DNA of 7,374 nt from NCBI GenBank assembly GCA_031265345.1, contig JAISCU010000191.1:1-7374 (forward strand), given 5' to 3'. The DNA is from Bifidobacteriaceae bacterium. GTDB taxonomy: Bacteria > Actinomycetota > Actinomycetes > Actinomycetales > WQXJ01. This document shows positions 1 through 6,240 of the stretch, one piece after another. Position numbers and translations under genes: made by a program. Position 1 is the stretch's first letter; each line of letters starts with the position of its first letter. A model generated the notes under the pieces. That model made no database searches. It was not told the origin of the DNA and saw only the letters and a list, made by a program, of their open reading frames with translations.

Positions 1-11
1 ACCTGCAAATG

Positions 12-35
12 GATGGTCTCGCCACCGAGACCATC
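12..35. repeat. Perfect 10-bp inverted repeat with 4-nt loop
   Basis: GATGGTCTCG (12-21) and CGAGACCATC (26-35) are exact reverse complements separated by CCAC. As RNA this would be a strong hairpin. No T-run follows on the + strand. On the - strand the hairpin is followed by a short TTT. It could be a terminator for a gene lying off the left edge, since actinobacterial terminators often lack a U-tail, or it could be an operator. The sequence does not decide between these. Confidence 0.55.
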
Positions 36-101
36 GAAATGCCTGTCCGTCGTTGCCCAGACCATCGCTTCGCACATCGCCCCCGACGAAGACCGGGCAC
101 T

Positions 102-115
102 GCCAGTCGACTGGC
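102..115. promoter_or_regulatory. Perfect 14-bp palindrome, possible operator
   Basis: GCCAGTCGACTGGC is identical to its own reverse complement. It has no loop, so it suits a dimeric DNA-binding protein better than an RNA hairpin. It lies about 210 bp upstream of the surface-protein start, in non-coding sequence. No regulator gene is present in the window and I do not recognise the site, so the operator role is inference. Confidence 0.35.
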
Positions 116-314
116 GCCCAACCGAACCGGGTACAGGCACGACGAACGGAGCGGACCTGGGCGAGCGGCATCGTGCAACTCGAAGGCCCCGGACGAGGCG
201 GCCCAACGCCGGGGGCGCGTGCGGGCGCGTAGAACTACCGATCCACAGGACCGGGCCAATCTGGCGGCGACAGGCGGTCGGGGTGGGCCAAGATCGGCGG
301 GTCAACAGTTCGCC

Positions 315-320
315 GAAGGG
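315..320 (+). promoter_or_regulatory. Ribosome binding site choosing the start at 327
   Basis: GAAGGG lies directly against an ATG at 321 but 6 nt before a second in-frame ATG at 327. Shine-Dalgarno spacing therefore favours 327 as the start of the surface protein. The resulting N-terminus (MSKQRIRRC) has the basic n-region expected of a signal peptide. Confidence 0.65.
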
Positions 321-326
321 ATGACC

Positions 327-428
327 ATGTCCAAACAACGTATTCGCAGATGCCTGGCCGCGGTGGTGGCCGCGGGCCTGATCCTGATCGGGATGGCGGC
401 GCCGCCGTCCGAACCGGCGGTCGCGGCT
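327..428 (+). other. Sec signal peptide
   Basis: The first 34 residues carry Lys/Arg at positions 3, 5, 7 and 8, then a hydrophobic stretch rich in Ala, Val, Leu and Ile from 10 to 25, then a Pro-containing c-region ending in AVAA. Signal peptidase I cleavage after residue 33 or 34 fits. The single Cys at position 9 comes before the hydrophobic core, so it is not a lipobox. Confidence 0.85.
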
Positions 429-3400
429 GGAGGGCATCATCGGCCGGGGCTCGACGGGGCCACCAAGCTGCTCAACTGGCCCGCGATCGGCTCGGTTCGG
501 CTGGATTCGACCTGGTACGCGTACGCGAAGGCGGGCGAGACCGTTCACGCCACCGCCCAGACCGTGTCCATCTATCCTTACGGCGCGCCCGATCCGGACA
601 AGGCCTACCAGCCGTCGTCGCCGCAGACACGGGTCCAGATCTTCGACCCGTCGGGGGCTTCGGTCGCCAGTTGCACGGCCGTCGGCACCCGCGAGACCTG
701 CGCAACCTCGGTCGCCGCGAAGGCGACGGGCGCATTCAAGGTGGTCTGGGACGTGCCGAACCTGGTTTTGAACGGAGCACAGGTATACATCCGGGAGGAC
801 GTCTGGGTGGCCGCATCCGGCGCGGACCAGGTCGGCCGGGTCTTCGCTCCGTCATGGACTGGCGAGCAGTACGGCGCGTTGCATGACCTGGACCCGTCCA
901 GTTTCGCGTCGGACGGCGCGGCGGCGCTCGTGATGGTGTACGTGGTGGGGGACGACGGCACCGTCTTCAAGGTCGAGATGGCCGATTACATGGGCATCAG
1001 CTCGGATTTCTTCGCCGACTCGCTGGGCGTCTACGAGGCCGCCACCTGCCGCCCGACCAACCGGTCGGCATCGTACACCGGAAACTACACGCCCCCCGCC
1101 TACGTCACCGGCGGAGTCTCCGAGCGCGGCTGCGGCCGCGAGTTCCTGCTCTTCCCCGACCCGCCCTCGGCCGACGTCCCGGAGTCGCTCACCTCCGCGC
1201 AGGGCTGGGCCGGACCCCTCTACCCGCGTTACCAGGTGCCGCCCACCCCGCAGATCAAGAGCGTCAAAGCGGCCTCGCCGGTCGATCCGGCGCGTCCCTA
1301 CGCCCTGTCCGCCACCCTCGACTTGGGCAGCTTCAAGGGCGGCTACGAGGTGTCAGTGGACGTGAACGGCGACGGCGACGTGTCCGATGCCGCCGACCTA
1401 GTCAAGGCCTACCAGCAGCTCTCGCCCGGCAAGGCCATCGCCTGGGCGTGGGACGGCAGGGACGCGCAGGGCAAGGCCGTGCCCGGGTCGGGGCCACAGC
1501 CCAAGCTGACGGTCAAGCTGACGCGGGGAAATGAGTACCACCTGTTGTTGAACGATGTGGAAGACCTGGCCGGCGGGGCACGGATCCAACAATTGGCGGG
1601 CTACGAGGTGGCCAAGAACGGCGGCAAGGCAATCTGGCCTCGCATCCACTGGGACGACACCGATGTGGCCGCCGAATACCCGGGCGGCGACGATTGGCGT
1701 GACGCGATGACGACCGAGCCGAAGCTGATCGCCACTCCGGCCGAGGGGATACAACAGACTGGCTCGTTCGTCCACGGCTGGAAGCGATTCGATGGCGCCG
1801 AGTGGGCCAGTGGCTGGGGCGACAACGCCCGCATCTCGTTCAACGTCTGGAACGACCTGTCGGCCGACGCCGGCCTCTCGGCCACCCGGGTGCTGCGCGC
1901 CCGTCATCTTGACCTGGTGTCGAAGGTGGGCCAACTTCAGCCCGTGGCGGATGGCGCCAGACGGATCGCCTACGAGTTGACGGTCAAGAACACGGGCAAC
2001 GCGGACTTCACAACCGGCGCGCCCGCCGTGGTCACTGACGCCTTGCCGCTGCACATGAGCGACTGGCGGATGGACGGGCTCCAGTTCAGCGGTGGCACTT
2101 CTGTCAGCGGCGTGACCACGAGTTTCACAGGCGGTCGTCTTAACTGGAGCGCCCCGTTGAAGGCGGGCGAGACAGCCAAGGTGCGCTACTCAGGCACGGT
2201 CGAACCGGGTTTCGAGGCCACTCGCGTGAACACCGTCAGCACGGATCGGTGCCCGGCACTGGCGGATGAGGGGAGCATTGTCACGGTGTCGAGCTGTGAC
2301 GACGTGCCGGTCGGCTCGACGGTCAATCTGGCCGGCCTGAAGGTTGAGAAGACGGTGGCGACCAGCGGCCTGCATCAAGCCGGGCACTTCGCGGACTACA
2401 CCGTGACGTTGACGAATATCGGTCGGGCGGCCTATACGACGGCTGATCCGGCGCTCGTGACCGACGATCTCTCCGGCGTCCTGGACGATTCCACCCTCGA
2501 TGTGGACTCTCTCATGCCGACCGGAGCCCATTGGGACCCGACGGCCCAGGTCATCACCTGGTCGGGGCCGCTGGCGGAGGGTGCCAGCCAGCAGATCACC
2601 TACCGGGTGGTCTACGCGCCGGGCGCCGCCGGAGCGGACCTCCGGCTCGACAACACGGCCTCGATCCGACCGGTCGACGTGATCGACCAGACGCCGGGCC
2701 TGAGGGCTCAGACCTCCACGCCGGGGAGCGACTTGCATCTCTCCAAGGCCGCGGATGTCGAGCGGGTCAAGGCGGGCGGCAGGGTTGGCTACACCGTCAC
2801 GTTGGACAACTCGCGCGGGAAGGCGGCGGCGCCGGTGGCGTGGAAGGACGACCTCAGTGGCGTGCTGGACGATGCCGCGCTGATCGAAGGTCCCGCGGTG
2901 ACCGGCCAAGGGGTGACAGTGAAACGAGAAGGGGCCGCGCTGGTCCTCAGCGGTCAAGTCGGTGCGGGCCAGAAGGTGGTTGTCAAGTACGCCGTCCGGG
3001 TCCTCGAAGACGTGGGCGACCGGGTCCTGCGCAACGCCCTGATCGGCCAGTGCGACGGCGGCAGGTGCGCCGCGCCCGCCGAATGCCGCCAAGACGATCC
3101 GTTGACCACCTGCACACCCGTGGTCGGCTATCGGGTGGCCAAAGAAGCCGTGACTCCAGAGCCGGACCGCGCGCCGCGCCCCGGCGAGACCGTGACCTAC
3201 CGCCTGATCTTCACCAATGTGGGCAGCGAACCCATCGCGGTGGATCAGACCGACGATCTGAGCGGCGTCCTCGATGACGCGGTGGTCGGGGAGCTCGACT
3301 TGACGGGCGCCGCCGGGCTGACCGCCGATCTCGCGGACGACCAGTTGGTGATCGGCGGCTCCCTCGGTGTGGGCGTCACCGCCGTGATCACTTACCAGGC

Positions 3401-4034
3401 GCTGATCCGGCCGGAGGCCGAGAGGGGAGACTCAATCCTGATCAACCATGTGGTGCCCGCCGATGTGTCGACCGAGACGCCGGTGGCCGAACTGACGCTG
3501 CGCAAGACCGCCGAGCCGGCGGTGGCCCATCCCGGCGAGGTGGTCTCCTACCGGCTCGAGTTGCGATCGGTCGGGGCCGCCACCGTCGGGGTCGAGCTGA
3601 TCGACGACTTCTCCTGGGCCTCGGACGATGCCGCTCTGGTGGCCGAGCCGGTCAGCGACAGCGAGTCGGTGGTCGTGACCCGCGAACCGGGTCTCAGCGT
3701 CTTCGCCATGACGGGCGAGTTGGCGGCGGGGGAGACGGCTGTCATCAGCTATCAGATGAAGGTCCTCGAGGCCGTGGACCCGGAGAATTCCGACGATGTG
3801 ATGACCAACGTCGTGGTGGCGCCAGACTCATGGACGCCCCCGTCGGAACGACCGGAATGCGACGCTTTCGCGCCAGGCGCCTGCACCACCACACCAGTGG
3901 TGCGGCCAGAACCGGAGATCGCGCTTCCGGTCACCGGCATGGAACCGGCCTGGCCGGTCGGCCTGGGGCTGGCGTTCGCCTCAGGCGGCTTGGCCCTGGT
4001 GTTCGTGGCACGGCGCCGGGCCAGGGGTCTGTGA
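327..4034 (+). CDS. LPXTG-anchored multidomain surface protein (adhesin-like)
   Basis: This is a secreted protein of 1235 residues, predicted to be joined to peptidoglycan by a sortase. Residues 1-34 are a signal peptide: a basic start, a hydrophobic core and a cleavage region around AVAA-GG. Residues 35 to about 330 form a head with two Cys pairs (116/125 and 241/269). Its spacing of Trp/Tyr-rich strands recalls the N-terminal part of other actinobacterial wall-anchored proteins, but I cannot name the fold. Residues 345-358 (DVNGDGDVSDAADL) resemble a calcium-binding loop, and residues 375-389 (WDGRDAQGKAVPGSG) resemble the FlgD-type Ig-like motif. Five Ig-like DUF11/DUF7927-type domains follow from about 528 to 1164. 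LPVTG is at 1200-1204, followed by a membrane segment and RRRARGL. The domain plan suggests an adhesin or stalk; the ligand is unknown. No sortase is in view. The ATG at 327 is preferred over 321 on ribosome-binding-site spacing. Confidence 0.93.
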   Translation: MSKQRIRRCLAAVVAAGLILIGMAAPPSEPAVAAGGHHRPGLDGATKLLNWPAIGSVRLDSTWYAYAKAGETVHATAQTVSIYPYGAPDPDKAYQPSSPQTRVQIFDPSGASVASCTAVGTRETCATSVAAKATGAFKVVWDVPNLVLNGAQVYIREDVWVAASGADQVGRVFAPSWTGEQYGALHDLDPSSFASDGAAALVMVYVVGDDGTVFKVEMADYMGISSDFFADSLGVYEAATCRPTNRSASYTGNYTPPAYVTGGVSERGCGREFLLFPDPPSADVPESLTSAQGWAGPLYPRYQVPPTPQIKSVKAASPVDPARPYALSATLDLGSFKGGYEVSVDVNGDGDVSDAADLVKAYQQLSPGKAIAWAWDGRDAQGKAVPGSGPQPKLTVKLTRGNEYHLLLNDVEDLAGGARIQQLAGYEVAKNGGKAIWPRIHWDDTDVAAEYPGGDDWRDAMTTEPKLIATPAEGIQQTGSFVHGWKRFDGAEWASGWGDNARISFNVWNDLSADAGLSATRVLRARHLDLVSKVGQLQPVADGARRIAYELTVKNTGNADFTTGAPAVVTDALPLHMSDWRMDGLQFSGGTSVSGVTTSFTGGRLNWSAPLKAGETAKVRYSGTVEPGFEATRVNTVSTDRCPALADEGSIVTVSSCDDVPVGSTVNLAGLKVEKTVATSGLHQAGHFADYTVTLTNIGRAAYTTADPALVTDDLSGVLDDSTLDVDSLMPTGAHWDPTAQVITWSGPLAEGASQQITYRVVYAPGAAGADLRLDNTASIRPVDVIDQTPGLRAQTSTPGSDLHLSKAADVERVKAGGRVGYTVTLDNSRGKAAAPVAWKDDLSGVLDDAALIEGPAVTGQGVTVKREGAALVLSGQVGAGQKVVVKYAVRVLEDVGDRVLRNALIGQCDGGRCAAPAECRQDDPLTTCTPVVGYRVAKEAVTPEPDRAPRPGETVTYRLIFTNVGSEPIAVDQTDDLSGVLDDAVVGELDLTGAAGLTADLADDQLVIGGSLGVGVTAVITYQALIRPEAERGDSILINHVVPADVSTETPVAELTLRKTAEPAVAHPGEVVSYRLELRSVGAATVGVELIDDFSWASDDAALVAEPVSDSESVVVTREPGLSVFAMTGELAAGETAVISYQMKVLEAVDPENSDDVMTNVVVAPDSWTPPSERPECDAFAPGACTTTPVVRPEPEIALPVTGMEPAWPVGLGLAFASGGLALVFVARRRARGL
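1359..1496 (+). other. Calcium-loop-like segment and FlgD-like Ig motif
   Basis: Residues 345-358 read DVNGDGDVSDAADL. The D-x-N-x-D-G-x-V core matches EF-hand and dockerin calcium loops, but the final acidic ligand is one residue late (position 13 instead of 12) and there is only one copy, so it is not a dockerin. About 17 residues later, WDGRDAQGKAVPGSG (375-389) matches the W-D-G-x-x-x-x-G-x-x-V/P-x-G turn of FlgD-type Ig-like domains found near the C-termini of many secreted proteins. Together they suggest a calcium-stabilised beta module before the stalk. This is inferred from motifs only. Confidence 0.5.
1908..3821 (+). repeat. Five tandem Ig-like stalk domains (DUF11/DUF7927 type)
   Basis: Five domains of about 100-110 residues cover residues 528-637, 669-780, 802-908, 935-1043 and 1054-1164. 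Each opens with a strand ending in Lys, continues with a Tyr-containing strand and mostly N-x-G, then an Asp-containing motif, then a G-x-x-x-x-x-x-Y/V strand, and closes with an Asn near the end. The first is closest to classical DUF11 (TDALP). The next three share the exact nonapeptide DDLSGVLDD at 713-721, 841-849 and 976-984, typical of DUF7927-like domains. The fifth has drifted to DDFSWASDD (1093-1101). The DNA encoding the shared nonapeptide differs at many synonymous positions, so the copies are old duplicates. Such tandem domains usually act as a rigid stalk that holds a head away from the wall. Confidence 0.85.
3924..4034 (+). other. LPXTG cell-wall sorting signal
   Basis: LPVTG (residues 1200-1204) is followed by about 20 mostly hydrophobic residues and then a basic tail (RRRARGL) at the very end of the protein. 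This is the standard three-part sorting signal: a sortase would cut between Thr and Gly and link the Thr to the cell wall. The preceding 35 residues are Pro/Thr/Glu-rich with one Cys pair (1178 and 1186), as expected for a wall-spanning linker. Confidence 0.93.
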
Positions 4035-4041
4035 GCCCGGC
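4015..4041 (+). terminator. Weak stem-loop over the surface-protein stop codon
   Basis: GCCGGGC (4015-4021) and GCCCGGC (4035-4041) can form a 7-bp stem around a 13-nt loop that includes the TGA. No T-tract follows, the loop is large and the left arm is coding, so this is only a weak candidate. The 44-bp gap before the convergent permease gene holds no better hairpin that I can see. Confidence 0.2.
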
Positions 4042-4078
4042 TGGTGCACTGCGGCGGAGCGACGCGGGGAAGGCGCGT

Positions 4079-5467
4079 TCAGGAAGAAAGGGACTGGCGC
4101 ATCCCTTTGATCAGCGAGGGGAGGGCGACGGCCGTGACCAGGGCCATGCCGAAGACGGTCACTCCGAGCGGTGCGATCCAGACCACCGGATCGAAACCCA
4201 AAGTGGCGGGCCATCCGGGCGACGCGGCCACCCGGCTCAGCCCCAGGCCGGTGGCGAGCCCCACCAGCGCCGTCCCGGCCAGGCCGATGGCGGTGGCAGT
4301 GATCGCCAAGATGAACGCTTCCGTGAAACCCGCCAGCAGGATCTGTCTCGAAGTGGCGCCCGAGAGTCGCAGCACCTGCGCTTCCGAGGCCCGGCTGCGG
4401 GCCGTGGCGATCACCGTCAGCACGGACCCGCTGAGGGCCAGGACCACGGGCACGCCCGCCAGGACCACGCCGGAGACGTCACGGGCCTCGACCCAACCGC
4501 GTCCGGCCGGGTCCAGGGCGCTGCGCGCGAAGTAGATCGACAGGGCCGCGCCGGCGAGGAGCGTCCCGATCAGGATCACGTTGAACGCCTCGAGCGAGCG
4601 GCGGGCCTGGAAGGCGGCTCCCAGGCGCCCCAAGGACAGCGCCGGAAGCCGGTGCTTCGGTACGAACACCGTCCAGGCGCGGATCAGGAACGGGCAGTAG
4701 GCGGGCGCGCCCAGGGCCAGGCAGACGGCCAGCAGGGCAGTGGTGATCGCCGCGCAGGAGGCGCCGATGTTGGCGGCCTCGATCGGCTGGAAGCGGAGCC
4801 GATCCAGGCCCGGCAGCACCGCGGTCAGGACGCCGGTGGCGCACGCCCCCAGGCCGCAAGCCCCGGCCAGCCAAGCGCGCCGGCGGGTGCGCCCCGCGGG
4901 TGGCCGGAACGGCCGCGACTTGATCGCCTCGATCGGCTCGACCGACCGGGCCTGGCTCGCGCCCCTGGCGCTGGCGATCAGCGCCAGACCGAGGGTGATG
5001 ATGAACGAGCCCAGGATCGCGTGCGCGTCGGTGTGGCCGGCCAGGTCGCCGTGGCCGGAGCTGGCCCAGGCGATGAAGCGCATCGCCCCGGGGGCGAACG
5101 CCCAGCCCACTGCGATGCCGCAGACCGCGGACGCCGCCGCGATGCCCACCACCTGGTGCGTGAACTGGCTGGACGCGGCGCTGGGCGTGAGCCCGGCGAT
5201 GGCTTGGTAGGCCACCCTCCGGCGGGTGCGCTGGGCGGCTTGGTACACCGAGACGGTGGTGGCTCCCAACCCGGCCAGGATCACCAGGGCCAGCAGCGTG
5301 GCGTCGTACTGGTCCATCAGCCCGACCTCCTCCTCGGCCAGGGACTCGCTCAAGGACCGCATCGAGAAGGTGACCGTCAGGAGCGCCGCGGTCATGGCCA
5401 TCAGTGGGCCCGCCGCCAACCACAGGCGCAGGTTGGTGAGCAGTTCGCGGATCGCCAACGGGGTCAT
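4079..5467 (-). CDS. FtsX-like ABC transporter permease
   Basis: This integral membrane protein of 462 residues is the membrane half of the transporter whose ATPase is encoded just upstream. It shows about ten hydrophobic segments in a 4-2-4 layout: roughly residues 15-36, 55-76, 104-126, 149-168, 198-219, 235-257, 293-313, 331-354, 376-404 and 427-450. Two FtsX-like modules are visible. Each has a basic cytoplasmic segment ending in a Gly-containing turn before a membrane helix: RTRRRVAYQAIAGLTP at 80-95 and RASEAQVLRLSGATSRQ at 359-375. Loops are short, with no large extracytoplasmic domain of the MacB or BceB kind. The ATG overlaps the ATPase stop as ATGA, and GGGGA lies 6 nt before it, which points to translational coupling. 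The family includes lipoprotein, peptide and antibiotic-resistance transporters; the substrate here cannot be told. Confidence 0.9.
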   Translation of the reverse strand: MTPLAIRELLTNLRLWLAAGPLMAMTAALLTVTFSMRSLSESLAEEEVGLMDQYDATLLALVILAGLGATTVSVYQAAQRTRRRVAYQAIAGLTPSAASSQFTHQVVGIAAASAVCGIAVGWAFAPGAMRFIAWASSGHGDLAGHTDAHAILGSFIITLGLALIASARGASQARSVEPIEAIKSRPFRPPAGRTRRRAWLAGACGLGACATGVLTAVLPGLDRLRFQPIEAANIGASCAAITTALLAVCLALGAPAYCPFLIRAWTVFVPKHRLPALSLGRLGAAFQARRSLEAFNVILIGTLLAGAALSIYFARSALDPAGRGWVEARDVSGVVLAGVPVVLALSGSVLTVIATARSRASEAQVLRLSGATSRQILLAGFTEAFILAITATAIGLAGTALVGLATGLGLSRVAASPGWPATLGFDPVVWIAPLGVTVFGMALVTAVALPSLIKGMRQSLSS

Positions 5468-6240
5468 TGGTCGTCCCCGTAGGCGGTCAGGTCGAGCGCC
5501 GCCAGGACCTCCTCGGCGCTCGGCCGCTCCAAGGTGGCGCCGAGAGCCCCGTCGACTATCGTGATCACGCGGTCGGCCTGGGAGGCCAGGTGCAGGTCGT
5601 GGGTCGCCAGGACCACTGCCGTGCCGTCCTTGGAGAGTCTCTTCAGGCTGGTCAGCACCACCTTCGAATCGGCGGTGGACAGGCGGCCGGTGGGCTCGTC
5701 GGCGAACACGATCTTGGGATGCTGGGTGAGCAGGCGGGCCAGGGAGATCTTGGCGGCCTGCGGAGGCGTCAGCTGCTCGGGTGACTTCTTGGCCAGCTCG
5801 CGCGCGCCCAACTCCTCCAGCGTGCGCAGCGCCAACTCGCGGTTCGACCAGGCCGACCGGCCCGCCAGTTGGCCCGGCAACTCGACGTTCTGGAGGGCTG
5901 TCAACGAGGGCACCAGCGGCGGGTTGATGAGCAGCAGACCCACGTTCTCCCGCAGCATGGCCGCCAGCGACGAGCGCGACGCCCGCGACAGGTTGTTCTC
6001 GAGCAGCACCACATGGCCCTCCGTGACCGGCTCGAGCCCGGCCAGGCAGCGCAGCAGCGTCGATTTGCCCGAACCGGACGGTCCGACCAGCGCCAACATC
6101 TCGCCCGCCCGCAGCGTCAACGAGACGCCGGAGAAGACGTGCAGCGGGTGCTTCGCGCCTTTGATCCAGAAGACTTTCGAGATCTTGTGGGCGCTCAGCA
6201 CAGTCGGTCCAGGGGCGTCTTGGGCTTGATCCACGCCCAT
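5464..6240 (-). CDS. ABC transporter ATP-binding protein, LolD/MacB-like, with degenerate motifs
   Basis: This 258-residue cytoplasmic ATPase would power the permease encoded next to it. Walker A is intact (GPSGSGKST, 53-61), as are Walker B with its catalytic Glu (IVFADEP, 177-183) and the H-loop His214 (ATHD). Length and layout fit the LolD/MacB family that partners FtsX-like permeases. Three conserved elements are altered: the Q-loop position that normally reads FQ is Leu104-Ile105, the signature LSGGQ is LTPPQ (157-161), and the D-loop after ADEPTG reads RLSTAD, so the usual Asp is Ser188. The surrounding reading frame is smooth, so these are not sequencing errors. ATP binding looks likely; hydrolysis may be slow or regulated. 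No Shine-Dalgarno sequence precedes the ATG, so a leaderless start is possible, and GTG at codon 3 is an alternative. Confidence 0.92.
   Translation of the reverse strand: MGVDQAQDAPGPTVLSAHKISKVFWIKGAKHPLHVFSGVSLTLRAGEMLALVGPSGSGKSTLLRCLAGLEPVTEGHVVLLENNLSRASRSSLAAMLRENVGLLLINPPLVPSLTALQNVELPGQLAGRSAWSNRELALRTLEELGARELAKKSPEQLTPPQAAKISLARLLTQHPKIVFADEPTGRLSTADSKVVLTSLKRLSKDGTAVVLATHDLHLASQADRVITIVDGALGATLERPSAEEVLAALDLTAYGDDQ

Larger units (their letters stand above)
1..326. other. Upstream region with no assignable gene
   Basis: No recognisable gene was found here. The + frame starting at base 1 stays open to a TGA at 322-324. Its first part reads somewhat like protein, but its second half is the Arg/Pro/Gly-rich text typical of non-coding frames in G+C-rich DNA, and I recognise no family. 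The frame of the downstream surface protein is also open back to base 9, but that extension has the same low-quality composition and would bury the signal peptide. I read the region as the leader of the surface-protein gene, perhaps with the tail of an upstream gene cut by the contig edge. It contains the inverted repeat at 12-35, the palindrome at 102-115 and an 8-base direct repeat at 213-220 and 223-230. I see no strong -35/-10 pair. Confidence 0.5.

Noticed and set aside
15..32. Facing BsaI sites (GGTCTC and GAGACC) as a sign of cloning vector
   Set aside because: They are a by-product of the perfect inverted repeat at 12-35, and no vector sequence adjoins them.
13..324. A 103-residue open frame on the + strand
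   Set aside because: The first third looks mildly protein-like, but the rest is typical non-coding high-GC text, there is no ribosome binding site and I recognise no family. A cut-off upstream gene cannot be fully excluded.
9..326. N-terminal extension of the surface protein to an ATG at base 9 (1341 residues)
   Set aside because: The added 106 residues are Arg/Gly/Pro-rich shadow-like sequence and would place the signal peptide internally. The ribosome binding site at 315-320 supports the start at 327.
351..353. Cys9 of the surface protein as a lipoprotein attachment site
   Set aside because: It precedes the hydrophobic core, no lipobox surrounds it, and the protein has a full LPXTG anchor.
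1359..1400. Dockerin domain (cellulosome link)
   Set aside because: There is only one loop, its last ligand is offset by one residue and there is no second repeat. At most it is a calcium-binding loop.
2190..3092. A 300-residue open frame on the - strand inside the surface gene
   Set aside because: It is Arg/Gly/His-rich without recognisable motifs and antisense to well-formed Ig-like repeats.
4035..4078. Strong bidirectional terminator between the convergent genes
   Set aside because: Only a 7-bp stem with a 13-nt loop, reaching back into the coding sequence and lacking a T-tract, could be found.
3830..5482. A 550-residue open frame on the + strand opposite the permease
   Set aside because: It is Gly/Arg/Gln/Asp-rich low-complexity translation with no domain, lying antisense to a clear membrane protein and overlapping the end of the surface gene. 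It is a shadow of high G+C coding sequence.
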